The translations under genes and the position numbers were made by a program. Positions 26,357 through 36,822 of a stretch of DNA of 43,858 nucleotides are shown here, one piece after another. Numbering within the stretch: position 1 is the stretch's first letter; each line of letters begins with the position of its first letter. A model generated the notes under the pieces. It worked only from the letters and a program-made list of their open reading frames with translations, was not told the origin of the DNA and did not search any database. Origin of the DNA: Ruminiclostridium sufflavum DSM 19573 (lineage in GTDB: Bacteria > Bacillota > Clostridia > Acetivibrionales > DSM-1351); assembly GCF_003208175.1 (NCBI RefSeq), contig NZ_QKMR01000020.1, forward strand, positions 1 through 43,858, in the 5' to 3' direction.

Positions 26357-28912
26357 TTAATTCAGCAATTTCTTCTTGAGCAAAGCATAATCAATAGAAT
26401 CAATTTCTCCGTCAATGTTCATATCTGCCGCGTTAAAATTAATTTGAACAGTATTATCCAGAAGATATTTTTTTAGAACAGCAAAGTCAATGGCATCAAC
26501 ACTGCCATCAGAATTAACATCTCCCTGCTCAAAGCCGGTATGAATTTCACCGTAAACCTTGCCATCCGCTGATGATGACTGCATATTTTCATTTCCGGCA
26601 AAGCTTGCTGTTATATAGCTGTCAATAGTTGCATCATAATCTTCTATGACCGCAGGTAAAGGAACCACTAAATCTACTGCTGCAATTCCTTCAGAATCAG
26701 TGCTGGATGACCTGTGCAAAATATCAAATCCGGGATTTGAATCCTTTGCAGACCATTGTATTTGCATCCCTTCAAGCGGATTACTCGATGCATCGGTAAG
26801 CTTAACCTTAGCAGTACAATATGCCTGTGAAATATCAAAATATGATTTCCCATCCGGGTAAACCGGAGTCAATATTGTTTCAGCAAGTGTTGATGCTCCT
26901 CCTTCAGGTTCATTTCCAGCCAGCCTTTTAAAGCTGTCTCCTTCATATACAACAAAATTCGGTGCATAGCTTCTGGTCCCGCTTATATAGGTTTTATCCC
27001 AATTTTTGTATGACCAGTCATTTGTCACATCCCACTGATTTGATGCAGAACTTACTGTAAAATCTACCTCAGGACCTCCAACCTCCCAGCCATAGCCCGG
27101 ATATATATCTTCACCTGATAAATCAATAGTAAAATAATATATTTTATTTGCCTCATCCCATACCGTCGGCCCGGAAACCTTTGACCACTTAAGAGACTTA
27201 ATGCTTACATCACTGATGTCCTTTGCATCAAGGGTAAAGAAATAGCGCAGCTTTAAATTATTTTTGGGTCTTGCAGGCCATGCTGAACGGTTCTCTACAG
27301 TCAATGTAAATTGAGTTCCTGATGTCCCGTTAAAATATGTATTTGCAAATACCGGGAACTCATCCTTTTCACTATATGGTTTGTCCGGCAATGGGAAACT
27401 GCTGTCCGAAATAGGCTTACCGCCGAATTCATCATACATTCTGGCAAGTGCTCCGGTTATTCCGGCATTATAGTCTATTGCCACCTCATTACTTACATAA
27501 TCATCCACAGAGTCGTTAAATCCGTCAGCTGCGGTAGGACTTCCAACTAAAGCCCCATAAAGAATATGGCGATGCTCCGACGGCAAATTCATTGTCTGTC
27601 CCCATGAACTATGTGCTGTACGATGGTGGGGATGCTGAGGATAATTATCACCGAACCCGACAATGTAACTTGCTTTACGAGGGTTGTCCCCCATAATATA
27701 ATTTATCTGCTTAACCGCAAAATCATGATAACGTGCTTTCTTTGAAGCATCTGTCAGGTTATCGGAATAAGCAAATGCAAACAAAGCTGTCGTTGAAGCA
27801 TATCTGAAGGAACCCCAACTATCAAGCTTTGCATGACCTCCGGGAGTATAAGCTATTTTCGTTCCATCGGCATTATGCTCTGTTCCGCCAACTGTCCACC
27901 AGTTTAGCCAGCGCTCGGCATCTTGTAAATATTCCGTATTAGACGGTTCTATCTGGGACATTAGAACATATGAGCCAAAGGATTGATCATCCCAGCAATG
28001 TGCCCACTTATATTTATGTACGGCTTGATTTGCTTCTTTACCTATTCCGTTATAATACTCCTTTGCCTTAGACAGATAACCGGAACCGCTTCCTGCTTTT
28101 TGTGCTTCCAAGGCCTTATAGAGCCATATTGAGCCCCAAACCAGCTCGTCATTATAGCCGCTATGAGAGGTGTATGCAGCCGCTCCCTGTGGATCTGTTT
28201 TATTGATAACATCAGAGAACTTTCCCCTGTATGTATCTCCGAATTCATAAAGCTGCTTTGCGTGAGTCACAAGCTTATCTGCATACTCGGGATCAGAGCT
28301 GCGAAAAACCATAGATGCAGCAGCCATAGCAGCAGCAGTATCCATCGCGACTTCTGTACCCGGATTTTGTTTATCAAGCTTTATTGCTGTCCTGTCATTT
28401 ACAATATGAGTAACTTCAATAGGCATCCAGTTATTATGATCCATCGCTGTCATACCAACCTGTGCCCAAAAAACATTTGGTTCGGTATGGCACTTAATAA
28501 AATAATCATTTATCCATCTCAACTGGTTTTGAAGCCATTTCATCTGTCCGCTTTCTACATATGCATCCTTATATTGTATTGCTCCAAAAGCAAGCAAACC
28601 GGCTGAATAAGCACAGGTTATACCAAATTTGATATTATCCCCCGCATCTACCCAACCGCCTGTTAAATCTATGCCTTCTTTTTTGCCGTCAGTTAATTGA
28701 GAATCACCGCGCCAAGTGAGCCTTGTAGGAATACTTGATGTTGAAATTGCTCCCGAGCGTTGGGCTTCATAAAATAAAATTGATTTCTGCAAAGCTTCCC
28801 CGTAGTTAAATGAAGACACGGCAGATGTTTCTGCTTGTATTCCGAATTGAGTCACAGTCATTGCTGCTGCAAGGATAAGGGCATAGATTCTACCTTTTTT
28901 AACTTTAGCCAT
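26357..28912 (-). CDS. cel9H: GH9-CBM3c-Ig-like cellulase with dockerin, Cel9H type
   Basis: This 851-residue secreted enzyme has a signal peptide (about 1-31), GH9 (about 34-475), CBM3c (about 500-655), an extra Ig-like domain (about 665-790) and a dockerin (about 795-851). The catalytic Asp pair is in GGWVDAGDNIKF, with N where H is usual (DAGDH). [10 protein letters not shown] and VSNEVAIDYNAGITGAL are intact. The extra Ig-like domain (VKLTDASSNPLEGMQIQW) matches the small Ig-dockerin protein encoded at 5442-6074. Cel9H proteins, as I know them, go straight from CBM3c to dockerin and are about 100 residues shorter. Dockerin repeats are [12 protein letters not shown] and [19 protein letters not shown] precedes the ATG. 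It lies between orfX and cel9J, as in C. cellulolyticum. Confidence 0.92.
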   Translation of the reverse strand: MAKVKKGRIYALILAAAMTVTQFGIQAETSAVSSFNYGEALQKSILFYEAQRSGAISTSSIPTRLTWRGDSQLTDGKKEGIDLTGGWVDAGDNIKFGITCAYSAGLLAFGAIQYKDAYVESGQMKWLQNQLRWINDYFIKCHTEPNVFWAQVGMTAMDHNNWMPIEVTHIVNDRTAIKLDKQNPGTEVAMDTAAAMAAASMVFRSSDPEYADKLVTHAKQLYEFGDTYRGKFSDVINKTDPQGAAAYTSHSGYNDELVWGSIWLYKALEAQKAGSGSGYLSKAKEYYNGIGKEANQAVHKYKWAHCWDDQSFGSYVLMSQIEPSNTEYLQDAERWLNWWTVGGTEHNADGTKIAYTPGGHAKLDSWGSFRYASTTALFAFAYSDNLTDASKKARYHDFAVKQINYIMGDNPRKASYIVGFGDNYPQHPHHRTAHSSWGQTMNLPSEHRHILYGALVGSPTAADGFNDSVDDYVSNEVAIDYNAGITGALARMYDEFGGKPISDSSFPLPDKPYSEKDEFPVFANTYFNGTSGTQFTLTVENRSAWPARPKNNLKLRYFFTLDAKDISDVSIKSLKWSKVSGPTVWDEANKIYYFTIDLSGEDIYPGYGWEVGGPEVDFTVSSASNQWDVTNDWSYKNWDKTYISGTRSYAPNFVVYEGDSFKRLAGNEPEGGASTLAETILTPVYPDGKSYFDISQAYCTAKVKLTDASSNPLEGMQIQWSAKDSNPGFDILHRSSSTDSEGIAAVDLVVPLPAVIEDYDATIDSYITASFAGNENMQSSSADGKVYGEIHTGFEQGDVNSDGSVDAIDFAVLKKYLLDNTVQINFNAADMNIDGEIDSIDYALLKKKLLN

Positions 28913-28969
28913 TTTACACCCTCCACTTTTAATAAACTATATTAAAAATTATTATTTTTGCTAAGCTTC

Positions 28970-29659
28970 TTATTTTACTGTTAATTCACCGCTATTAAAA
29001 GTAGCGGAAATTTTATTTAAGGAATTATCGCCAAATGCTCCCGCAGTACCGTTTGTTATAGCTGTCGCACCCTTCTCTGCATCCTTTTTAACTTTAAATT
29101 TGATTTTTGTAAGTACACCGGGCTTAGTTATTGCATCCTTACCATCATTGCTGCTTGTAAATAAGTAGCTTACCATACCTGTAGTCTCAATAACTGAGTA
29201 TTCCAAGTTTGCTTCTATATTTTTTGTTATATCACCCGGCAGCACTTCAACTACTTCAAGTACCTTTGTATCATACTTAATATTGAAATTACAGCTGCCT
29301 ATGCCGGCTTTAGGTACTGTATCCATGCTTACAGGAATAACTACCGTCTGTTCAGCCGAAGCGTTTCCTGATCCTATAGTAATTATTACATCCCCTTTTG
29401 CAGGCTCCTTACCGTCAGTGTTGTCTTTAGAGGCTTCTGTATCGCCGGATGCTGCTTTAGTATCCTTCGTATCTGCAGTAGATGCTGCTCCCGAGCTTTC
29501 AGCCGTATTTGCAGCAGTTGATGCTTCCGCAGAAATTTTTGCTGCTGTTTTATCTGATGCAGTCGATATTGCTTCCGAATTTGAGGTCAGCTTGACTATT
29601 CCGAATATTGCCAATCCACATACAATAATAATTGATACGATTAATATAGTTTTTTTCAT
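28970..29659 (-). CDS. orfX: OrfX: membrane-anchored single-cohesin protein
   Basis: This 229-residue protein has an N-terminal hydrophobic anchor (residues 4-25, KTILIVSIIIVCGLAIFGIV) with no clear signal peptidase site. A Ser/Ala/Thr/Lys/Asp-rich linker (about 26-90) and a C-terminal type I cohesin (about 91-229) follow. Cohesin motifs are VVIPVSMDTVPKAGIGSCN, YDTKVLEVVEV, GMVSYLFTSS and AGAFGDNSLNKI. Unlike most of its neighbours it has no dockerin. OrfX proteins of the cip-cel cluster are thought to hold dockerin enzymes at the cell surface, perhaps during assembly. The order cel9E-orfX-cel9H matches C. cellulolyticum. A long 465-bp gap with strong hairpins precedes it. The cohesin diverges from those of both scaffoldins. 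Confidence 0.9.
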   Translation of the reverse strand: MKKTILIVSIIIVCGLAIFGIVKLTSNSEAISTASDKTAAKISAEASTAANTAESSGAASTADTKDTKAASGDTEASKDNTDGKEPAKGDVIITIGSGNASAEQTVVIPVSMDTVPKAGIGSCNFNIKYDTKVLEVVEVLPGDITKNIEANLEYSVIETTGMVSYLFTSSNDGKDAITKPGVLTKIKFKVKKDAEKGATAITNGTAGAFGDNSLNKISATFNSGELTVK

Positions 29660-29967
29660 GTCCTTATCTCCTCATTTGATGATTTTTAATTAACTAATGG
29701 ATTTTTGGTGTTTGACCACCATCTACCATATCTGAAGCAACCTTACTTCTCCTAATATATATAATGAGTATTTTTTCATACCCGGAATTATATATATATT
29801 GTTGCCTTACTTCCATAATGTTTGTTTGAACTAGAGACAATTTTTGATAGAATAATCAATGCAAGTTGGCAAACCAACAGTTTGTTAAATCAAAATTATT
29901 TTAAATGCCTCCAGCGTCTCCAGAGTTAGCATTTAACACCAAAATGTATGATTAATATTATTATCAG

Positions 29968-30016
29968 AAATCAGGACAGCCAACCACTCTATTTGCTTTT
30001 TGCGCCCGCCTGATTT
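29968..30016 (-). promoter_or_regulatory. Inverted repeat downstream of the cel9E hairpin
   Basis: An 8-bp perfect inverted repeat, aaatcagg (29968-29975) and cctgattt (30009-30016), is separated by 33 bp in the cel9E-orfX gap. It may form a second transcript hairpin. Confidence 0.3.
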
Positions 30017-30066
30017 GTACTCTTGATTTTTCCTGTTTTTATTGGAGAACTTAAATTATAGAGAGA

Positions 30067-30103
30067 GGAACTATAGAAATGCAGCCTGCATTTCTATAGT
30101 TCC
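30067..30103 (-). promoter_or_regulatory. 17-bp perfect stem-loop after cel9E
   Basis: The arms ggaactatagaaatgca (30067-30083) and tgcatttctatagttcc (30087-30103) pair perfectly around a 3-nt loop. It starts 22 bp after the cel9E stop. On the transcript it is followed by CTCTCTATAATTT rather than a T-tract, so it looks more like an mRNA 3'-end stabiliser or processing product than a terminator. Confidence 0.7.
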
Positions 30104-30124
30104 GCCATATAATCCCAGCTAATG

Positions 30125-32713
30125 CTAGAATTGAGTAATACCGCCTAACAGATACAGCTTAACTTTTGCATAGTCAATAGCGTCTACATTGCCGTCTTTA
30201 TTAACATCTGCATTCTTAAGATTGATTTCTTTACCGCTTAACATATACATCTTTAAAGCAGCAAAGTCCAATGCGTCAATAGTTCCGTCATCGTTAACGT
30301 CACCCAAGAGTCCCGGAGTTATTACTTCTCCGCCTGAGCCTTTTTCATCAAGATAAGCTGAAACCCATGCAAGAGGAGCATTCCAGTTGATAGTTACTTC
30401 GTTTGTAGACCATGATTCTATGTGATCCATGAAGCACTTTTCCGGTGCTCTTGATCCTGCAAGCCAACCTGAACCCTTAACCCATGGATCCTGCAAGCCT
30501 GAGTTAGGTCCGCCTGACAAGCATCCTGCAGGTGCTGTAGGGAATGTGTTGTCTGCCTGATATGCCCAGAAACGGTGATGTGGGTTTTCAAGAGGGTTAT
30601 CGCCATAACCGGTTACATAACTCTGAACATTAGGGTTACGTCCCAATATATAATCCATAACTCCTGCTGTACCGCTCAAATACTTGCTCTCACCGCTGAA
30701 TTCATATGCGTATGCCATAACAATTGCTTCATTTACTGCAAATGAGTTTGAACCCCATGGGAAACCAGTTATCTTCTCACCGTTAACAACAACAGTGCTC
30801 TCTACAATCGGTACTCCATAACCTTGTGAAGTAGCTATAGATATAAACTTATCCGCAGCCTTCTTTATATTTGCCTTAGCTGTAGCAACATCAGCTGTTG
30901 GCAAGCTGCTTGGAACAAGAGCAAGAGAAATCGTTCCAAGACCTGCGGTATTACCCCAGTCAAAGCATCCTGTAACTCCAATATCTTCTCCGCCGTTTAA
31001 TTCAGTAGGCTCTTCGAGGTAATGCTTTGAACTCTTGATATAATCCAGATATTTAGCTTTCCCTGTAGTAACATATAATTCACAAGCTGCCCAGTAGAAG
31101 TCATCGCCAACATAGTCATCGCCGTATGCTCCTCCACCTGATTCCTGTTCCATAGATGCAAGTATATTAGGATGTGCAACTGCTGCATCCCATGCAGTTT
31201 CTGCTGCAGTCAGGCATGTAGTGGCAAAGGAAGCATCAAATTCCTTCCAGAGACGTGAACCCTGCGCAGCTATAGCAGCAAGATTTAATGTAGCTGCTGT
31301 GCTTGGCGGCTGCAGCCAACGTGGCTGTTCATCCTGGTCAGGACGTACAGCAAGTGCTGTCCACTTTTCGTCATGTGCCTTATGATGAACCATACCTGCC
31401 AATGTATTACCGGCTGGTACCTGCATCTTTAATAAGGTCTTTAAGTTGTAGCGTGTTTCATCGAGAATATCAGGCAAGCCATTTCCACTCTCGGGGATAT
31501 TCATAGTATTATCAGCATAAGGCGCAATTGAAGTCTTTCCCAGAACCTTTGCGCGCTCATACATGTTCATTACTGTCCATGTGGATATACCACCGTTTAC
31601 AACATACTTTCCGTGGTCACCGGCATCATACCAGCCACCTGTTATATCCAAGGTATAGCTTGCACTGTAATCCTTTGATGGGTCCGGTGTAAGCTTATCA
31701 CTTGGATGTCCGGCAGGACGTGTTAAATCCTGACGGTCTGCATATGGCATTGTTATTGCAATACCGCTTCTGTTATGATAGAAATATTTTATAGCATTGT
31801 ATTTCATAGTGCTATACATATCTGTTCCGATATCAAAAGGCAAACTGTCATCTGACCCTACAGCTAAGGTATAGCCAGTTCCTATTTCCTTATATGATGA
31901 GAAATCAATAATATGTACATCATCACCTGATGATTTGTCAAAACCTTTTACAGTAGTTTTTCCTGTTGCAACAACTTTTCCTGAACTGTCCTTTAATGAC
32001 CAGTTCTGTGCGGTTGTCGAGCTTGAAACGTATGTTGCAAGCTTAGTTAAGTTAGGGAAATATCCCAGCTGATTTACACGAATAGCATTTGTAGGCTCAG
32101 GTACTACTTCAGGATATCCTTTAAACTGAGGATCTGTTAAATAAATTTCATCAAATTTCAATGTGTAAGGAGCTGATGAAGTTGCGCAATCTCCACCCAA
32201 ATGGAAAGCAAACTCTACAGTATCTTTGGTGCCATTCATTGTGAATGTTTCTGTAACAGTCTTCTTTACATTCGCCTGTAAATCTACCTTGGCCCAGCTT
32301 TTGTTATTATAGTTCCAGTACTCATCATATGGTTCACCCTGATCTCCGATTTTAGGATAAATCTGGCATGCCTTTGATGAAGTAACTGTAAACTTAACAG
32401 TGTACTTGTGACCGCTTTCCAGTTTCAGCCCTCTGTGACGCAGCTGAACATCCCATCTGTTTACTCCGGGATTGTTTATTGTTACGTTATAGGTACCGCC
32501 TGAAATGTCAAATACAGCTTTTCCTGTATCTGATTCAACAACATGCCATGGAAGACCTACTCCACCGTTAAAGTTGTTTTGTTGGATAAGCTCACCAACA
32601 CTAAAGTAATTTCCTGTGTACTCAACAGCAAAGGCTGCCGTTCCGAATACGCCAGACAGCAGAACAATAAATGCTACTAAAAATGAAACCCTTCTGCATA
32701 GCCTTTTTTTCAT
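30125..32713 (-). CDS. cel9E: CBM4-Ig-GH9 cellulase with dockerin, Cel9E type
   Basis: This 862-residue secreted enzyme has a signal peptide (about 1-29), CBM4 (about 32-195), an N-terminal Ig-like domain (about 210-300, [20 protein letters not shown]), GH9 (about 305-785) and a dockerin (about 800-862). The order is that of theme D GH9 enzymes such as Cel9E, which act in a cellobiohydrolase-like way. The Asp pair is in [22 protein letters not shown] and the acid Glu in [15 protein letters not shown] are present. The CBM4 part holds [19 protein letters not shown] and [12 protein letters not shown]. Dockerin repeats are [12 protein letters not shown] and [19 protein letters not shown] precedes the ATG. 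Gaps of about 370 bp and 465 bp flank it. Confidence 0.94.
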   Translation of the reverse strand: MKKRLCRRVSFLVAFIVLLSGVFGTAAFAVEYTGNYFSVGELIQQNNFNGGVGLPWHVVESDTGKAVFDISGGTYNVTINNPGVNRWDVQLRHRGLKLESGHKYTVKFTVTSSKACQIYPKIGDQGEPYDEYWNYNNKSWAKVDLQANVKKTVTETFTMNGTKDTVEFAFHLGGDCATSSAPYTLKFDEIYLTDPQFKGYPEVVPEPTNAIRVNQLGYFPNLTKLATYVSSSTTAQNWSLKDSSGKVVATGKTTVKGFDKSSGDDVHIIDFSSYKEIGTGYTLAVGSDDSLPFDIGTDMYSTMKYNAIKYFYHNRSGIAITMPYADRQDLTRPAGHPSDKLTPDPSKDYSASYTLDITGGWYDAGDHGKYVVNGGISTWTVMNMYERAKVLGKTSIAPYADNTMNIPESGNGLPDILDETRYNLKTLLKMQVPAGNTLAGMVHHKAHDEKWTALAVRPDQDEQPRWLQPPSTAATLNLAAIAAQGSRLWKEFDASFATTCLTAAETAWDAAVAHPNILASMEQESGGGAYGDDYVGDDFYWAACELYVTTGKAKYLDYIKSSKHYLEEPTELNGGEDIGVTGCFDWGNTAGLGTISLALVPSSLPTADVATAKANIKKAADKFISIATSQGYGVPIVESTVVVNGEKITGFPWGSNSFAVNEAIVMAYAYEFSGESKYLSGTAGVMDYILGRNPNVQSYVTGYGDNPLENPHHRFWAYQADNTFPTAPAGCLSGGPNSGLQDPWVKGSGWLAGSRAPEKCFMDHIESWSTNEVTINWNAPLAWVSAYLDEKGSGGEVITPGLLGDVNDDGTIDALDFAALKMYMLSGKEINLKNADVNKDGNVDAIDYAKVKLYLLGGITQF

Positions 32714-33085
32714 ACTTACCTCCTATAATTTTTGTTTTATTTAAAGCTTGATTCTGTTGCAATCCATCACTTAGCCACATAGTCTGTGAAGTTTTCTGCG
32801 CATTAACATGCAAAGTTTTGTGGTTGGATTATGTATTGCAGCAGCATCATTCTTTATAACTGAACAATACTCCTAAACCAATTAGCTTTATTTACTCTAT
32901 ATCAGTCCCTTCATTCTCCATGAATTATGCAGATTCTGATACTGGCTTGCATAAGCCGGAAACTGAAAATCTTATGTGGGTTTGAAAATACAGATTGCTA
33001 TTCTCTTTTATAACGCATATCATTTTATCCTCAGGAACTGACATATTATGTGCAATAATTACCCGCCGCCGCAAATTTTAATATA
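32714..33085. other. Intergenic region between cel9G and cel9E
   Basis: This 372-bp region holds no gene. An imperfect inverted repeat, ctgttgcaat (32754-32763) and attgcagcag (32835-32844; 9 of 10 pairs), lies just upstream of the cel9E ribosome binding site. Small hairpins are at 32944-32957 (ggctt/aagcc) and over the cel9G stop codon (gccgg/ccggc, about 33088-33100). No clear promoter was found. Confidence 0.4.
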
Positions 33086-35254
33086 TCAGCCGGCCACCGG
33101 CAACTCTGTGGTAGTCCCCAGCAGGTATTTCTTCAGTGTTGCAAAATCCAGAGAATCAATATTACCGTCCTTATATGTATCAGCAGCTTTAGCGTCAATA
33201 GTAACGCTGTTGTCCAGCAAATATTTCTTTAATGCTGCCAAATCAAGTGCATCTATGCCTTTATCACCGTTTATATCACCGTACAAAATATCTTCCGTTC
33301 CGGTTCCGCCTTCCGGCTCTGTGCCATATACCTTAACTCCGTTATCATAAACAGGTATATATTGAGTTAATTCAACAGTACTTCCGGCTTTAAGTCCTTT
33401 ATACGAAAAATCATTTGAGCTGTCCCAGTAGCTTGTCCCTTCAGATGCCGATATTCTGAACTGCACCTCTCTTCTGCAAGCAGACTGTCCGCCCGGATAA
33501 ATATTCTCACCGGTCAAGTCTATATTCACATAGTAAATATTTTTGGCAGTATCCCATGGCAATATTTTAGAAATTGTAGTTTTGCTTCCTTCTGAATAGT
33601 TTATCTTTGTTACAAGACTAAGAGGGTCAATATTGGCTTCAACAATTTCAGAAAGATCCATGAAATATTTGAAGGAAAGCTTGTCAGTAACTCTTGCAGG
33701 CCATCCTGTCTGGTTATATACAATCGCTTTTATTTCTGTATAAGTAGGGCCTGTGGAGTTCAAGCTTGCTTTAATGGTAACCTCGTCGTTTGTTATCTTT
33801 TCAATCGCATTAAGATTTGAAATGGGATTCCCTCCGTATTGGTCATACAATTTGGCCAATGCTCCGGTAAATCCTGCATTATAATCGCAAGCAATTTCAT
33901 TATTAACATAATTATCTATTTCATCAGTATAACCGTCTTTACTGTCAGGTCCTCCAACAAGAGCACCATATATTGTATGACGATGATATGATGGTGAAGT
34001 CATTTGATCAGTCCATGAACCGTGCGCCGTTCTGTGATGCGGATGCTGAGGAGAATTAGTTCCAAACCCTACAACAAAGCTTCTTCCCGTACTTCCAAGC
34101 GCGTAATCAACCTGACTTTTAAGAAAGTCATTATATGTGGAAACCTTTGAAGGTGTACAACCTTCCCACTCTGCCCAAATACCGGCAAGAAACGCTGTCG
34201 TTGTCGCATGTCTCAGCGAGCCCCACTGGAACAGCCATGCCAATCCCTTCGGTGTATATGTTATGCGTTGTCCGTCAACTCCGGTTGTCCAATAATCTAA
34301 ATGTCTTTCAATGCTTTCAACATAAATTGGTTTCTTAGTAATTCTTGCAAGCAGCAGCTCAGCCCCGTAATGAACATCATCCCAGCACTGACCCCATTTA
34401 TATGCAATAGTTTCCGACTGCTGTTCTCTTCCCCATTTCTCAACATAGGATTCCGCTTTATCGAGATAAGCAGTATCTCCAGTTGCAAGATATATCCATG
34501 TTGCCGCCCAGGACAATTCATCCCAGTAAGCACCCGAACTATAGAAGTTGGCCGCAGCCTTTTGATATCCGGTGTCACTTCTTGTCGCATCGGCAAAAGC
34601 AAACAATTCCTTTGCATGCTTCAAGCAAGTAGCAGAATAAGTAGGATTGCTTTCCTTAAATACAATGGATGCTGAAGCAAGTGATGCTGCAGTCTCTGCT
34701 GATACAGCCGTACCCGGGTTAGAACTGTCCAGCTTATAAGCCGGCCTGTCCATCTGCATTACTTCCGCAGCTCCCCACCATGCATGATCCACAGTACCGT
34801 TTCCAACCTGATAATAGTATACATTTGCTGAAGGATGGCATTTTATAAAATAGTCATTAGCCCATTTAATATCATCCATAATGTATTTAGTCTGGCCGCT
34901 CTTATCATATGCTTCTTTATCCTCATATAAAGACCATGCCAGCATTGTTGATGTATATGACATCGGAAGGTTAAACTTCACGTGATCTCCCGCATCATAC
35001 CATCCGCCTGTCAAATCCAGCCCTACATCAGAGCCGTCTTTCAATCCGGAATCTCCGCGCCAGTTATCACGCTGATCATCCGGAAGAGCTCCTGAACGTT
35101 GGAACTCATAAAACATAATTGATTTTTGCAATGCTTCTCCATAGTTATATGTTGAAGCAGCTAATGTCTGAGGTTGTGGAACCAGTGCCGATATAACTGC
35201 GGCTGCTACAACAGCAGCTAAAATCTTATTAACCGCATTTTTTACTTTGCGCAT
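33086..35254 (-). CDS. cel9G: GH9-CBM3c endocellulase with dockerin, Cel9G type
   Basis: This 722-residue secreted enzyme has a signal peptide (about 1-33), GH9 (about 36-475), CBM3c (about 490-645) and a dockerin (about 655-722). The length matches Cel9G of C. cellulolyticum (about 725). The catalytic pair Asp87/Asp90 is in [22 protein letters not shown] and [16 protein letters not shown] carry the other conserved residues. The CBM3c lies next to the catalytic cleft in known structures and is needed for activity on crystalline cellulose. Dockerin repeats are [12 protein letters not shown] and [13 protein letters not shown] replaces the usual N in the second calcium loop. A GGGGG site lies 10 nt before the ATG. 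It follows cel8C after 42 bp. Confidence 0.94.
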   Translation of the reverse strand: MRKVKNAVNKILAAVVAAAVISALVPQPQTLAASTYNYGEALQKSIMFYEFQRSGALPDDQRDNWRGDSGLKDGSDVGLDLTGGWYDAGDHVKFNLPMSYTSTMLAWSLYEDKEAYDKSGQTKYIMDDIKWANDYFIKCHPSANVYYYQVGNGTVDHAWWGAAEVMQMDRPAYKLDSSNPGTAVSAETAASLASASIVFKESNPTYSATCLKHAKELFAFADATRSDTGYQKAAANFYSSGAYWDELSWAATWIYLATGDTAYLDKAESYVEKWGREQQSETIAYKWGQCWDDVHYGAELLLARITKKPIYVESIERHLDYWTTGVDGQRITYTPKGLAWLFQWGSLRHATTTAFLAGIWAEWEGCTPSKVSTYNDFLKSQVDYALGSTGRSFVVGFGTNSPQHPHHRTAHGSWTDQMTSPSYHRHTIYGALVGGPDSKDGYTDEIDNYVNNEIACDYNAGFTGALAKLYDQYGGNPISNLNAIEKITNDEVTIKASLNSTGPTYTEIKAIVYNQTGWPARVTDKLSFKYFMDLSEIVEANIDPLSLVTKINYSEGSKTTISKILPWDTAKNIYYVNIDLTGENIYPGGQSACRREVQFRISASEGTSYWDSSNDFSYKGLKAGSTVELTQYIPVYDNGVKVYGTEPEGGTGTEDILYGDINGDKGIDALDLAALKKYLLDNSVTIDAKAADTYKDGNIDSLDFATLKKYLLGTTTELPVAG

Positions 35255-35296
35255 TTATTCATTACCCCCTTAAACACTTACTGGCTTTATACTCAA

Positions 35297-36673
35297 TTAA
35301 TTATTAAGTAAAAGGATTTTCAGCTTAGCATAGTCTACAGCATCAATTGCTCCATCATCATTCATGTCAGCTGCTTTTGTATCGATTTCATTAAACGATT
35401 GTGACAAAAGAGCCTTCTTTATTGCTGCAAAATCCAGTGCATCAACTGATCCGTCGTTATTAACGTCTCCCTTTGTAATTGAAGGCGTACTACCGGTATA
35501 AGTGTACAAATTTGGGAAGTTCCCTGTTGTATACAGAAGTGCCATTATTCTTAGCGAATTCCCGAAATAAGTGTAAGCTCCAGAATCCTTTACCTTTACA
35601 CATTCATTATAAGCACTGCTTGCATAGGCAGAATCAGTGCCTGTCATAGCAGCTGCTGCCACACATGAAACAAATGTTGCGGTATGATTTGAGCTTACCT
35701 GGCTTCCTGAAATTGTATATCCATCCTTAACTTTATCAACGCCGATATTCTTAAAGAAATTTGAAATCTGGTCACAGTTTGTTTTTGCTTTTGCTGTTCC
35801 GTACCAGCTGTAATCAACAGCCGCTCTCCACTGGTAACGGATTGCATCATACAAGAAATTATATCCCTGACCGCTTGCTTGTCCGCCTGATGCCGTACAC
35901 CAGTCAGGAACAAGTCCGGTGCTCTGATTTTTTGCTTTATCTACAATTTCATAGCACTTGTCTGCTACCTTAATCCATTCCGAATTGCCTGTAAAATCTG
36001 CAAAAATTCTGTACCATGCCGGTGCAAAGTATGATGGATTTGTACAATTAGATCCACCCCATGTGTCTCCGTTCTTTAAAACGTAGGTGCCCTTTTCAAC
36101 CATGAAATTGTAAACCTTGCTGATATATGCTTTAGCTTCTGACTCATAATTCATGGAACCGCTTGAACCCCATTTTTTATGCGCAAATACCAAAGCCACC
36201 GCTATGTCTTCATCCGCATCGGTTGCCGCACCTTTACCATCAGTTCCTGCAATATTTCCGCTTGCATCAATATGCCAGGACATTAATCCGTTTGAATTCA
36301 AATAAGCTTTTACATAATTATATAGGTCATTAAATAATTGCTGTTCATCAAAATAAACTGCTAATATCATTCCATATCCAAGTCCCTCGGAAACAGTATC
36401 ATAGTTAGTCGCCGCATCCCTTTGGACTCTCTTAAATCCTTTTGCTCCACTGCTCGTTATATGTGCACTCTTCCACGATTCCCACTCAGTTGCCAAAAGC
36501 TGATTCGCAGTTGACTGGTTATCTGCCAGTGAACTGAAACCATATGTATATTTTGCATCATATGGGAATGCCTCTGCTGCATTTACAAGAATAGACGGCA
36601 ATATCAAAGATATTGAAAGTGCTGCTGCCATTACAAGTGTCTTAGCCCTTTTAAATTTCACGCTATTCAACAT
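35297..36673 (-). CDS. cel8C: GH8 endoglucanase with dockerin, Cel8C type
   Basis: This 458-residue secreted enzyme has a signal peptide (about 1-33), a GH8 (alpha/alpha)6 domain (about 36-390) and a dockerin (402-458). GH8 endoglucanases cut beta-1,4-glucan internally with inversion. The general acid is Glu96 in TVSEGLGYGM. Asp152 in DADEDIA and Asp276 in FLYDAIRYQWR match the other conserved acidic residues. Dockerin repeats are [12 protein letters not shown] and DMNDDGAIDAVD. AAAGG lies 8 nt before the ATG. It is the third gene of operon 1, as in C. cellulolyticum, and follows cel48F after a hairpin-rich gap of 171 bp. Confidence 0.94.
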   Translation of the reverse strand: MLNSVKFKRAKTLVMAAALSISLILPSILVNAAEAFPYDAKYTYGFSSLADNQSTANQLLATEWESWKSAHITSSGAKGFKRVQRDAATNYDTVSEGLGYGMILAVYFDEQQLFNDLYNYVKAYLNSNGLMSWHIDASGNIAGTDGKGAATDADEDIAVALVFAHKKWGSSGSMNYESEAKAYISKVYNFMVEKGTYVLKNGDTWGGSNCTNPSYFAPAWYRIFADFTGNSEWIKVADKCYEIVDKAKNQSTGLVPDWCTASGGQASGQGYNFLYDAIRYQWRAAVDYSWYGTAKAKTNCDQISNFFKNIGVDKVKDGYTISGSQVSSNHTATFVSCVAAAAMTGTDSAYASSAYNECVKVKDSGAYTYFGNSLRIMALLYTTGNFPNLYTYTGSTPSITKGDVNNDGSVDALDFAAIKKALLSQSFNEIDTKAADMNDDGAIDAVDYAKLKILLLNN

Positions 36674-36747
36674 ACTTTTTACCTTTATCCTTTATATATT
36701 TTGTACAGGTTATTTGTTGCTCTTAGTTATAACCCTTTAAAAATTAA

Positions 36748-36795
36748 AGTCCGGATAGTACCGGGATGGAATCATTCCAAATACTTATCCGGACT
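36748..36795 (-). promoter_or_regulatory. Stem-loop between cel48F and cel8C
   Basis: A 10-bp perfect stem, agtccggata (36748-36757) and tatccggact (36786-36795), encloses an inner small hairpin, tgga/tcca. No T-tract follows on the transcript. It is the second of two hairpins after cel48F. Confidence 0.6.
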
Positions 36796-36822
36796 ATAAT
36801 TTTACTCTTAATTAATACTTAT

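Larger units (their letters stand above)
29660..30124. other. Intergenic region between cel9E and orfX
   Basis: This 465-bp non-coding gap inside operon 1 carries a 17-bp hairpin just past cel9E (30067-30103), an 8-bp inverted repeat (29968-30016) and a small ggtg/cacc hairpin at 29707-29720 close to orfX. On the minus strand there is an AT-rich TATATATATAAT-like stretch (about 29780-29805) that could be a -10 for orfX. I found no matching -35, so an internal promoter is only possible. Confidence 0.45.
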
